A stretch of DNA of 64,000 nt from DATADW01 sp963733905. GTDB taxonomy: Bacteria > Actinomycetota > Acidimicrobiia > Spongiisociales > DATADW01. Under the pieces are notes generated by a model. It did no database searches. It saw only the letters and a list, made by a program, of their open reading frames with translations, and had not been told where the DNA came from. Positions 43,431 to 51,153 of this stretch are shown here, piece by piece. A program made the translations under genes and the position numbers. The stretch spans positions 186,001-250,000 of the forward strand of contig CAVTEU010000018.1 in assembly GCA_963733905.1 (NCBI GenBank), written 5' to 3'. How positions within the stretch are numbered: position 1 is the first letter of the stretch; each line of letters opens with the position of its first letter.

Positions 43431-45784
43431 CAGCCCTCACCTCCATTGCGTGCATCCTGTATCGCCTGCCACACCCGCCTTGGTCGAAGCGGCATGTCGA
43501 TGGTCTGCACCCCCAGCGGCCTGAGGGCGTCGAGAACGGCGGCCACGATGGTCTGAGCCGACCCGATGGTCCCCGCCTCGCCGACGCCCTTCACTCCCAG
43601 CGGGTTGGCGTCGGTCGGGGTCACCGTGTTGTCCATCTCGAACGACGGAATGTCCGCCGCCGTCGGGATCGGATAATCGGCCAGCGATGGTGTCAGCAGG
43701 CTCCCGTTCTCGTCGTAGATGGCCTCCTCGAAGAGCGCCTGACCAATCCCCTGGACGATCCCGCCATGGATCTGGCCGGCGACGATCATCGGGTTGATCA
43801 CCGTCCCACAGTCGTCCACCGCCAGATAACGCAGCAACTCGACGTCGCCAGTCTCCGGGTCCACTTCCACCACCGCCATGTGGGCCCCGTACGGCCATGT
43901 GGCGTTGGTCGGGTCGAAGAAGGCGATGTCCTCTAGCCCGGCCTCCACGCCTTCGGGCAGTTGGTATTGCTGGTAGGCGGTGGCGACCAGATCGTCCCAG
44001 TCCACCGATTGGTCCGGCGACCCGGCCACGAAGGCCTTGCCGTCCTCGAACCGGATGTCCTCGGCGGCCGCCTCGAGCATGTGGGCGGCGATCTTTGCGG
44101 CCTTCTCCTGGACCCGTCCCGCGGCCCGTGCAACGGCCGGGCCCCCGACGGCGGCAGACCGGCTGCCGAAGGTGCCGATGCCCATGGGCGAATCGTGGGT
44201 GTCGCCGTGACGGACTTTTACCCGGTCGAATGGAACCCCGAGCGTGTCGCTGGCGATCTGGGCCCAGGTGGTCTCGTGTCCCTGCCCGGTTGGCCCCGTG
44301 CCCGTCACCACGGTGACACTTCCATCGGGGTTGGCCCGCACCGCCGCCGACTCGTTGAATGCCGACGGCAGCCCATAGCCCGCCCAGGAGAATCCGCCCT
44401 CGAACATGGCCGAGGGAGCCAGACCGCAGTTCTCGACGTAGGTGGTGAGCCCGATCCCGAGGTAGCGCCCCTCTTCTCTCGCCTTGGCCTGCTCCTCGCG
44501 GAGACCGCCGACATCGGCCATCTCCAGCAGGCGGTCGAGCGTGGCGGCGTACTGGCCCGAGTCCATCACCATCCCGAGCTTGGTCTCGAAGGGGAAGTCC
44601 TCGGGCTTGACGTAGTTGCGGCTCCGCAGCTCGGCCGGATCCATGTCGAGCTCAGCGGCCAGGGCGTCGACGGCACGCTCCAGGTAGTAGGCGGCCTCGG
44701 GTCGTCCGGCGCCCCGGTACGCATCGGTGACCGGTGTGTTGGTGTACACGCAGTCGATCTTGAAGTGGACGTTGGGTATGTCGTACTGACCGGAGGCGGT
44801 GAACTGGCCCAGCACCGGGATGGCGATGGTGAAGTTCTGCGAGTATGCGCCCATGTCGGCCAGCCCGACCAGCTCATAGGCGAGGATGTCGCCCTCCTTG
44901 GTCGCCGCGATCTTGGCAGTGGCCACCCAGCCTCTCCCCTGGATGGTGGCGACGGCCGCCTCCCGCCTCGTCTCGGTCCAGCGGACCGGGCTCCCCAGCA
45001 TCTTGCTGGCGAATGTGCAGAGGATCTCGTCGGGATAGACGTTGAGCTTGCATCCGAACCCACCGCCGACCTCGGGTGCGACCACCCGCACGTCGTTGGC
45101 GTCCAGACCGAACGTGGTGGCGATGGCGCCGGCCAGGGCATGGGGGATCTGGGTGGTGGACCACGCGTTCACCCTGCCGTAGCCGTCGTTCCATTCCGCC
45201 AGGACCGCCCTGGGCTCGATAGGGACCGGGATGAGCCGCTGGTTGACCAACTTGCGCTCCACCACCACGACGTCGTCCCTGCCGAACGCCTCGGCACAGC
45301 CGTCGGCGTCCCCCGCCTCCCAGGTGTGGACGACGTTGGACGCGTCGTGGACCTGGATCCGGTCGGTGGCGGCATCCTCGAGGTCCACGGCTGCGTCCAT
45401 GGGGTCGTAGTCGACCTCGACCGCGTCGGCAGCGTCGCGGGCCAGGTACTTGTCGTCGGCCACCACCATGGCGACCGCTTCGCCGACATGGCGCACCTGT
45501 CCATCGGCCAGGAGCGGCTTCAAGGTTCCCACCGGGACCTGCGCCAGCAGTGGACCGAGATGGCGGACGTCCTCGATGGTGTAAACGGCGTGAACACCCG
45601 GCATCTCGAGGGCCGCCGACCCATCGATCGAGTTGACCATTGCACGGGCGTACGGGCTGCGCACGAAGGCAGCCGACAACTCGCCGGGGAGCCGCACGTC
45701 CTCCACGTAGCGGCCGGTGCCCGCGATCAGCGCCGGATCCTCCTTGCGCTTGATCGCCTTGCCGAAGAGCTTGGTGGTGGTCAT
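43430..45784 (-). CDS. coxL: Mo hydroxylase large subunit, form II CoxL type
   Basis: Large molybdopterin subunit, 784 residues and intact. Landmarks are GRYVEDVRLPGELSAAFVRSP near the N-terminus, VVAPEVGGGFGCKLNVYPDE (GGFG cofactor loop), the active-site loop TDAYRGAGRPEAAYY at about 353-367, ATGGQG-like GTGPTGQGHETTWAQIA, FGSRSAAVGG and, near the end, KGVGEAGTIGS with the catalytic Glu. AYRGAGR marks form II; form I CO dehydrogenases have AYxCSFR. Form II enzymes are related, but CO oxidation is not established for all, so the substrate may be CO or an aldehyde or heterocycle. It overlaps coxS by four bases. Confidence 0.95.
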   Translation of the reverse strand: MTTTKLFGKAIKRKEDPALIAGTGRYVEDVRLPGELSAAFVRSPYARAMVNSIDGSAALEMPGVHAVYTIEDVRHLGPLLAQVPVGTLKPLLADGQVRHVGEAVAMVVADDKYLARDAADAVEVDYDPMDAAVDLEDAATDRIQVHDASNVVHTWEAGDADGCAEAFGRDDVVVVERKLVNQRLIPVPIEPRAVLAEWNDGYGRVNAWSTTQIPHALAGAIATTFGLDANDVRVVAPEVGGGFGCKLNVYPDEILCTFASKMLGSPVRWTETRREAAVATIQGRGWVATAKIAATKEGDILAYELVGLADMGAYSQNFTIAIPVLGQFTASGQYDIPNVHFKIDCVYTNTPVTDAYRGAGRPEAAYYLERAVDALAAELDMDPAELRSRNYVKPEDFPFETKLGMVMDSGQYAATLDRLLEMADVGGLREEQAKAREEGRYLGIGLTTYVENCGLAPSAMFEGGFSWAGYGLPSAFNESAAVRANPDGSVTVVTGTGPTGQGHETTWAQIASDTLGVPFDRVKVRHGDTHDSPMGIGTFGSRSAAVGGPAVARAAGRVQEKAAKIAAHMLEAAAEDIRFEDGKAFVAGSPDQSVDWDDLVATAYQQYQLPEGVEAGLEDIAFFDPTNATWPYGAHMAVVEVDPETGDVELLRYLAVDDCGTVINPMIVAGQIHGGIVQGIGQALFEEAIYDENGSLLTPSLADYPIPTAADIPSFEMDNTVTPTDANPLGVKGVGEAGTIGSAQTIVAAVLDALRPLGVQTIDMPLRPRRVWQAIQDARNGGEG

Positions 45785-46284
45785 ACCGGCACCTCCTCCC
45801 ACTCGGCAGGTGCCGGGGTGTCGCCGCGCATCTTCGCCGCGGCGTACTCGATGGCGCGCACGATGTTGTGGTAGCCGGTGCAGCGGCAGAGGTTGCCGTC
45901 GATCCCGTGGCGGATCTCGTCCTCGGACGGGTCCGGGTTGTCCGCCAGCAGCCCCACAGCCGACATGATCATCCCGGGGGTGCAGAACCCGCACTGCAGA
46001 CCGTGGCGCTCCCAGAACCCCTCCTGGACGGGGTGGAGCTCGCCGTCGCTCGCCAGCCCCTCGATGGTCGTCACCTCGGTGCCTTCGGCTTGCACGGCCA
46101 GCATGGTGCATGACTTGATCGTCGTCCCGTCCACCAGAACCGTGCAGGCCCCGCAGTACGAAGTCTCACAACCGACATGGGTGCCGGTGAGGTGGAGGTT
46201 GTCCCTGATGAGGTGTACGAGGAGCGTCCTGGGCTCCACGTCCACCTTGACGGGTCGCCCGTTGACGGTGAGGCCTACCTGCAT
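45781..46284 (-). CDS. coxS: Mo hydroxylase iron-sulfur subunit, CoxS type
   Basis: Small subunit, 167 residues and intact, with two [2Fe-2S] clusters. The plant-type ferredoxin part has THVGCETSYCGACTVLVDG and the following Cys; the second domain has LQCGFCTPGMIMSAVGLL and NLCRCTGYHNIVRAIEYAA. This pattern is diagnostic for the xanthine oxidase family. It is first of coxS-coxL-coxM, the gene order commonly seen in form II clusters (form I is M-S-L). ATG at 46284 follows GGAGGAGC. Confidence 0.95.
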   Translation of the reverse strand: MQVGLTVNGRPVKVDVEPRTLLVHLIRDNLHLTGTHVGCETSYCGACTVLVDGTTIKSCTMLAVQAEGTEVTTIEGLASDGELHPVQEGFWERHGLQCGFCTPGMIMSAVGLLADNPDPSEDEIRHGIDGNLCRCTGYHNIVRAIEYAAAKMRGDTPAPAEWEEVPV

Positions 46285-46398
46285 AGCTCCTCCTCCCAGA
46301 CCCCCTTGCGAAACGGCTCCGTCGTCGCTGTCGGACCGCCGGCCGAAGTTATCAGAGCCGGAGCGGCGATGTCGGCTGTGTGGCCCTCGAGTGAGTGG

Positions 46399-46410
46399 TG
46401 ACGATCGTCA
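46399..46410. promoter_or_regulatory. perfect 12-base palindrome upstream of coxS and the SLH protein
   Basis: TGACGATCGTCA lies in the 153-base gap between the divergent coxS and secreted-protein genes, 28 bases before the latter's ATG. It is a good dimer-binding site by shape. No named regulator is recognised. Chance occurrence of a 12-base palindrome in high-GC DNA cannot be ruled out. Confidence 0.4.
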
Positions 46411-46437
46411 ATCGAACCTACGGTTGTCGCCGAGAAT

Positions 46438-47844
46438 GCGATATCGCCTGCTCAGCCTGATGATCGTGGTGGTGGCAGCCGTCACCTCGATCGCCGTCGC
46501 CCGCCCGCGCCGATCGGATCATGGACGAGCACTTCGAGGAGTACCCCTGGAGCGCCGACGGCGGCAACGCGCCCTGGTCGGATGTGCGCTCGGCCGACTT
46601 CGCCAACAGCCGTCTCGGTCCGGGGTTTCTCGAGTCGGGTCTGCAGGTGGCGATCCCCGCCGGTCAGCAGCGCGGTGTCGGTCCCTTCTACAACTTCAAG
46701 GGGAAGGGGCCTACCGAAGCGTGGTTCCGCTACTACGTCTGGTTGGAGCGCTGGCGTCCCACCTACTCGGGAAAGCTCCCCGGGCTCTCCGGCTTGTACG
46801 GCTCGTCGGCCAAAGGGTGCATCCCGTCGGTGCCGGGCAATCCCGGGTGGTCGGCGAGGCTCTACTGGCTGCCACCGGGCGTCGACGGCGTCGGTGTCGG
46901 GGAGACGGCGATCGGATCGTACGTGTACCACCTCGACCAGCCGACCGAGTGTGGCAATGCGCTCGCCTGGGATCCCGGTTCGCTCGAGAGGCAGCGGTGG
47001 CACTGCATCGAGGGCCACGTGCGGCTCAACACGCTCGGCGAGTCCGACGGCGTGATCGAAGGGTGGATAGACGGTGAGAAGGCCTTCCGGCGTGCCGACC
47101 TGCGGTTCCGCCTCGCCGGGCAGAAGTTCGTCCAGATCAAGGAGTTCTGGATGGACGTGTACTTCGGCGGTACGTCGGCCACGCCCAACCGCCTGGTGCT
47201 CAGGCTCGACGAGATAGCCGTCTCCGACGACGGGCGACCACGGTGCATCGACCCATTCACCGACGATGACAACTCGACCCACGAGGCCGACCTCATCGAC
47301 CTCCACGCCCGCGGGTTCTTCGAGGGTTGCAGACGCCGCCTTGCATGTCCGGACGACACGCTCACCAGGGCGGAGATGGCGGTGCTGCTGGTGCGGGTGC
47401 TCTCCCTCCCCAAGACCGACACGCAACCACTTTGGCGACGACAACGACCACTGGGCCGAGGCGTACATCGATCGTCTCGCCGCCAGCGGGATCACCATGG
47501 GGTGTGATCGGCGTCTCTTCTGCCCGGAAGACCCGGTGACCCGCGCCGAGTTGGCCACCTTCCTCGACCGGGCCTATGAGCCTCCCGGCACCAGCCAGGA
47601 CTTCTTCACCGACGACGACGACCACTGGGCGCGGCGCAGCATCGATCGGCTCGCCGCCGCCGGCGTGATCAACGGCTGTACCGGCACGGCGTTCTGTCCG
47701 GAGGCGACGATCACCCGCGGACAGACGGCAGCACTACTCGCCAGGGCCATTCGGTGGTCGGAAGCTCAAACCGACGATGTCGGAGTCTCGGCTGTCCTGA
47801 GCGAGCCCGAGCGGGACGCGCTGACCGCCGGGGACCACGACTAG
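46438..47844 (+). CDS. secreted PL14-like lyase with SLH-like repeats (frameshifted)
   Basis: Exported protein of about 468 residues. A signal peptide (MRYRLLSLMIVVVAAVTSI) is followed, after a shift near 46515, by a polysaccharide-lyase-like domain: KLPGLSGLYGSSAKGCIPSV, SARLYWLPPGVDG, GSYVYHLDQ, WHCIEGHVRLNTLGESDGVI and EFWMDVYFGG. This resembles PL14 (glucuronan/alginate lyases) and related folds. From about residue 280 there are three SLH-like repeats, each with a DDDxxW...ID/DLHARG core and CPD/CPE-xxxTRAE ends (a shift near 47425 is inside them). It is likely held at the cell surface. Substrate unknown. Confidence 0.78.
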
Positions 47845-48296
47845 GAGAGCGCCATGGCCAGCGAAGCCTGGAGGTAGCCGAGGTAGTCGAGGGTGGCCAT
47901 CTCGGGGCCACCGTTCTCCCGAGCCTGCTCGTAGTCGCTCTCCTTATCGATCCCGAGCCTTGCGGCGAGGACCAATCGCGCCTCTCCCAGGACGCGCAGC
48001 CAGGATTCTGCCTCGTCCTCGGAGAGCACCACTCCCCGGTCGGCCGCACCGAGTGTCTCCTCGAAGCGGGTCCGGTCGTCCAACTTGTCCCTGGTCAGCT
48101 CGCCACCCATCAGCCGCCAGAACTCGTCGTCGTCGCCGGGAGAACCCGGGTAAACCGGCAGCCGGCCATGAGGGTTGGTGGGCGACGGTGCTTCGGTGAC
48201 GAGCAGCGGCACCAACTGTCCGAGCACCGCCACCTCGTTGACGTCGAGCTTGACCTTGATCCGCCCCTTGCGATCGGCGGCGAACGGCTCCCTCAC
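47841..48296 (-). CDS. DUF2017 family protein
   Basis: About 151 residues, intact. VKLDVNEVAVLGQLVPLLVTE, WRLMGGELTRDKLDDRTRFEE and SWLRVLGEARLVLAARLGI match the actinobacterial DUF2017 family, whose gene usually follows clpS. The GTG overlaps the clpS stop (GTGA). Function unknown; the fixed pairing with ClpS suggests a role in Clp-dependent proteolysis. It ends four bases into the SLH protein's 3' end on the other strand. Confidence 0.85.
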   Translation of the reverse strand: MREPFAADRKGRIKVKLDVNEVAVLGQLVPLLVTEAPSPTNPHGRLPVYPGSPGDDDEFWRLMGGELTRDKLDDRTRFEETLGAADRGVVLSEDEAESWLRVLGEARLVLAARLGIDKESDYEQARENGGPEMATLDYLGYLQASLAMALS

Positions 48297-48595
48297 GCCT
48301 TCTCCAGGGTGGCCCACAGCCCGTAGTGGTGCAGCCGGTAGCAGTCGACCTCCGACTTCTCCCTCGGTCCGCACGCCACGATCGCCCGCCCCTCGTGATG
48401 GACGGCGAGCATCAACCGGGTGGCCTCCTCCTCGGAGTGGCCAAAGAGCTTGCGGAATACATAGACCACGTACTCCATCAGGTTCACCGGATCGTTCCAC
48501 ACGACGACGTTCCACGGGGTGTCGCCCACCACGACCTCGTCGACGTCTGGGCGGTCGGTGCGTACCGGCAGCGCCCCGGTGAATTCACCAGCCAT
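48293..48595 (-). CDS. clpS: ClpS adaptor of the Clp protease
   Basis: About 100 residues, intact. It delivers N-degron substrates to ClpA/ClpC. WNVVVWNDPVNLMEYVVYVF is the core motif; the N-degron pocket Asn-Asp is in WNDP. GHSEEEATRLMLAVHHEGRAIV follows with the Met/His of the pocket, then VDCYRLHHYGLWATLE. The start overlaps the upstream HTH gene by 11 bases and the stop overlaps DUF2017. Confidence 0.93.
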   Translation of the reverse strand: MAGEFTGALPVRTDRPDVDEVVVGDTPWNVVVWNDPVNLMEYVVYVFRKLFGHSEEEATRLMLAVHHEGRAIVACGPREKSEVDCYRLHHYGLWATLEKA

Positions 48596-48788
48596 CGCCT
48601 CGACGGTGCCGGTTGAGCCAGTCCTCGAGATCCTGGCGCGCCACGCGCCATTCCCGGCCCACCTTGACCCCGGGGATGTCGCCCGACCTCAGCCGGGCGG
48701 TGACCACGAAGGGCGAGACCTCGAGGTAGGCGCACACGTCGGCCACCGAGAGCCAGTCCTTTGGGATAGTCACCCGGATCGGGTCCAC
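48585..48788 (-). CDS. small HTH DNA-binding protein, excisionase/MerR type
   Basis: 67 residues from a GTG start. KDWLSVADVCAYLEVSPFVV is a winged-helix/MerR-like helix-turn-helix, and RSGDIPGVKVGREWRVARQDLEDWLNRH is the wing, matching the excise-type HTH domain (PF12728). Such proteins are usually accessory regulators, not true phage excisionases. It sits upstream of clpS and divergent from the ParA-like gene, whose leader holds a palindrome it might bind. Confidence 0.75.
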   Translation of the reverse strand: MDPIRVTIPKDWLSVADVCAYLEVSPFVVTARLRSGDIPGVKVGREWRVARQDLEDWLNRHRRGDGW

Positions 48789-48878
48789 GGGGGTGAGGCT
48801 AGCGCTCTCGACTCGCGCAGAGAGACCGGAGCGCGAAACGCAATCGTCCGATTCAGGCTCGTTCGATATATGTTTGCG

Positions 48879-48892
48879 ATATCTTGAGATAT
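48879..48892. promoter_or_regulatory. palindrome in AT-rich leader of the ParA-like gene
   Basis: ATATCT-TG-AGATAT is a perfect inverted repeat within about 35 bases of strikingly AT-rich DNA (GATATATG...GATATATAGG) right before the ATG at 48898. Such AT content is rare in this window. It resembles a repressor site overlapping the start, but I cannot name a regulator. The divergent HTH gene at 48585 is a candidate. Confidence 0.5.
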
Positions 48893-48897
48893 ATAGG

Positions 48898-50286
48898 ATG
48901 ACACGACTTACCATCATGGTATTGAGTCCGGATGACCCCCTCCGCCACCCCGACCTCGTTGAAATGGCGCGCAGACTGAGATCGCAGCTCGAGTCTGTGC
49001 TCGATGCCGAGCGAGCCGCGGCGCACGCCATCGCTCGTCGCAGCGAGACGATGCGCGACCGTTTGATCCTGGCGGAGGACAACGGGGACAGGGTCGTCAT
49101 CACCTGCTGTGATGGCAGCCGTCGGGTGGGGAGACTCGGTGGCGTCGGGCTCGACGTCGCCGTGGTCCTCGCCCCCGAGAAGGAACAGGTGGTCGCCCTG
49201 CGCCATATCGTCAGCCTGGAGACGGTGTCAGTGACCGAGCGACCCATGGTGGCCACCGTGCTCTCGGCACGCCCCTGGGAAGCGCGTCTGGTGGCGATGG
49301 CGCGCGCCGCCGGGAGCATCAGGGTGGTAGGGCGTCTCTACCAGCCCGAGGACCTCGAGCGACTGCGCCGTGTCGACGTGCTGGTGGTCGGTGCCGAGAC
49401 GACTTGGGCGACACCGGCTCGGGTGCGGTCGTGGTGCGACCGGGGGATCGCCGTGCTTGGTGTGGTTCCCGATGGAGACAGGCCGGCGGCGGCCCGCTTC
49501 ACCGGTTCGGGCGCCATGGTGACGCCGGAGCACACTCCTCTGCAGGCGCTGCTGGCGTCGATTCGGTTGGCGGCGACCCGCAAGCACGATCTCCGGCGGT
49601 CGAGGCAGGGTTACCGCAGTCGTGGGGGGGCGAGGCGCCCCGGGGGTAACCGAGATGGCGCTGGCACTCGCCACGGGCCTGGCCGGATCGACGCGGACGC
49701 TCCTCGTCGACCTCGACCTGGCCGCCCCCAGCATCGGCATGCGGCTGGGGCTTCCCCCGGGAAACGGGCTGGCGATGGTCACCGAGCGGCTTCGGTGCGA
49801 TGCCGGCTGGCTGGAGAACGGAGCCCACCGCGTCGGCAATTTGAGTGTCGTGCCTGGGGAAGGACCGCCATGCCCCCCGCCGCGGTCGATGACCTCCTCG
49901 TGGCCGGACGGTCCGGGTTCGAGATGGTCGTCGCCGACAGGGGACCGGTCGTGGGCGACGACCCCGTGTTGGTCGCGGCAGACTCGGCGGTGCTGGTGTG
50001 CCGCGCCTCGCCCATCGGCCTGATGAGGACCGCCCGTCTGGTTGCCGAGTGGGGCGGCCCGATCCCCTGGCTGGTGCTCAACCGGGTGGAGGATCGGCGA
50101 GCGGCGACGGTGGCGGCCCGCCGGTTCATCGGGTTGGAGCCGGCGGTGGTGTTGGACGAGGACGAGAGGCTCGGTGTGCCCGGCGCCGGCCCGTCGACTC
50201 GGATGGTCGAGTCGCTACGACCCCTCCACGTCGCGCTCGCCGAGCCCGGAGGTGGACGCTGCCCGGTAGGAGCCGAGATGGCGTAG
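48898..50286 (+). CDS. ParA/CpaE-like P-loop protein with degenerate Walker A (frameshifted)
   Basis: About 462 residues with two parts. The N-terminal 110 residues include a helix (LVEMARRLRSQLESVLDAERAA) and a small beta domain (DRVVITCCDGSRRVGRLGGVGLD...ALRHIVSLE) that I do not recognise with certainty. A receiver-like or CpaE-like linker follows (VATVLSARPWEARLVAMARAAG, LRRVDVLVVGAETTWA). From about 240 it is ParA-like: VVGGRGAPGVTEMALALATGL where KGGxGKT would be, and LLVDLDLAAPSIGMRLGLPP, then MVVADRGPVVGDDPVLVA. The missing catalytic Lys suggests loss of normal ATPase use. Shifts lie near 49615 and 49865. Its C-terminus overlaps pheA by 72 bases. Confidence 0.65.
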   Translation: MTRLTIMVLSPDDPLRHPDLVEMARRLRSQLESVLDAERAAAHAIARRSETMRDRLILAEDNGDRVVITCCDGSRRVGRLGGVGLDVAVVLAPEKEQVVALRHIVSLETVSVTERPMVATVLSARPWEARLVAMARAAGSIRVVGRLYQPEDLERLRRVDVLVVGAETTWATPARVRSWCDRGIAVLGVVPDGDRPAAARFTGSGAMVTPEHTPLQALLASIRLAATRKHDLRRSRQGYRSRGGARRPGGNRDGAGTRHGPGRIDADAPRRPRPGRPQHRHAAGASPGKRAGDGHRAASVRCRLAGERSPPRRQFECRAWGRTAMPPAAVDDLLVAGRSGFEMVVADRGPVVGDDPVLVAADSAVLVCRASPIGLMRTARLVAEWGGPIPWLVLNRVEDRRAATVAARRFIGLEPAVVLDEDERLGVPGAGPSTRMVESLRPLHVALAEPGGGRCPVGAEMA

Positions 50287-51073
50287 CTCGACCAGCGTCG
50301 CCGGGATCGGCTCGAAGACGGCGGCGTAGCCGTCGGGACCTGGGGGGTGCATCAGGTCAACGAAGAACCGGTGGCGCCACGCCTCTTCGCTGGGACGAGA
50401 CTCGATCCTGGTGAGGTTGGCGCCACGCAGCCCGAGCTCGGTGAGCGCCAACGCCAGCGCCCCCGGCTGATGAAGCGTTATGAAGCTGATCGTCGTCTTG
50501 TCGGCGTCGGGCGCCACCGGTTCGGGGCCGGGCGCCAGTACTGCGAAGCGGGTGGTGTTGTGCCATCGGTCCATGACTTCGGTGGCGAGGACCTCCAACC
50601 CGAACCGATCGGCCGCTGATTGGGGCGCCAGCGCCGCCTCATGCGGGTCGCCCTGCTCGGCTACCTCACGAACCGCTCCGGCGGTGTCCGATGACGCCAC
50701 CGCCTTCCAGCCCCGCTCGGCGATGACCAGTTCCGCCTGCCCCAACGCCTCGGGGTGGGAGCGAACCCGGGTGACGCCGTCGAGCGACGAACCGGGGACA
50801 CCGAGCAGGGCGTGGCGGACCTCCAACATGTGCTCGGCGACAATCGACGCCGATGAGCGGAGCAGCCGATCGAGCACGGGGAGGACGCTCCCCGTGGTCG
50901 AGTTCTCGATGGGGAGGACCAGGCGGTCGACCTCGCCCCGCTCCAGGGCGGCGAAGGCGTCGGAGAACGACGCCAGCCCGGTCCGCGTGCATCCCGGGAA
51001 GAGCTCACCCTGCCGCCTGGTGGCTGTAGGAGAGCTCTTCGCCCTGGTAGCCGATCCGGAGTATGCGGTCCAT
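50215..51073 (-). CDS. pheA: prephenate dehydratase (frameshifted)
   Basis: Phenylalanine branch: prephenate to phenylpyruvate. About 285 residues. The N-terminus reads RILRIGYQGEELSYSHQAAG before a +1 shift near 51010 (extra T after GGG). Then VLPIENSTTGSVLPVLDRLL, RVRSHPEALGQAELVI, GDPHEAALAPQSAADRFGLEV and the catalytic TRFAVLAPG follow. A C-terminal ACT domain (ISFITLHQPGALALALTELGL, NLTRIESRP) gives phenylalanine feedback. It faces the ParA-like gene and overlaps its end. Confidence 0.93.
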
Positions 51074-51153
51074 TCCGGGCGGACAGTAGATCTCGGCCGC
51101 ACTCACCCGCCGTATGGCTCGCCTGCCGGCGGCACCTCTACCCTTGCCCGCCG

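Noticed and set aside
43430..45784. True form I aerobic CO dehydrogenase
   Set aside because: The active loop reads AYRGAGR, not AYxCSFR, and the order is S-L-M. I call it form II and leave the substrate open.
43961..45874. 637-residue open frame on the plus strand opposite coxL
   Set aside because: coxL on the minus strand has every family motif; the opposite frame is Arg/Gly/His-rich with no recognisable domain.
46438..47844. Phage tail or adhesin protein
   Set aside because: No tail-fibre features. The lyase-like motifs and SLH-like repeats point to an exported surface enzyme.
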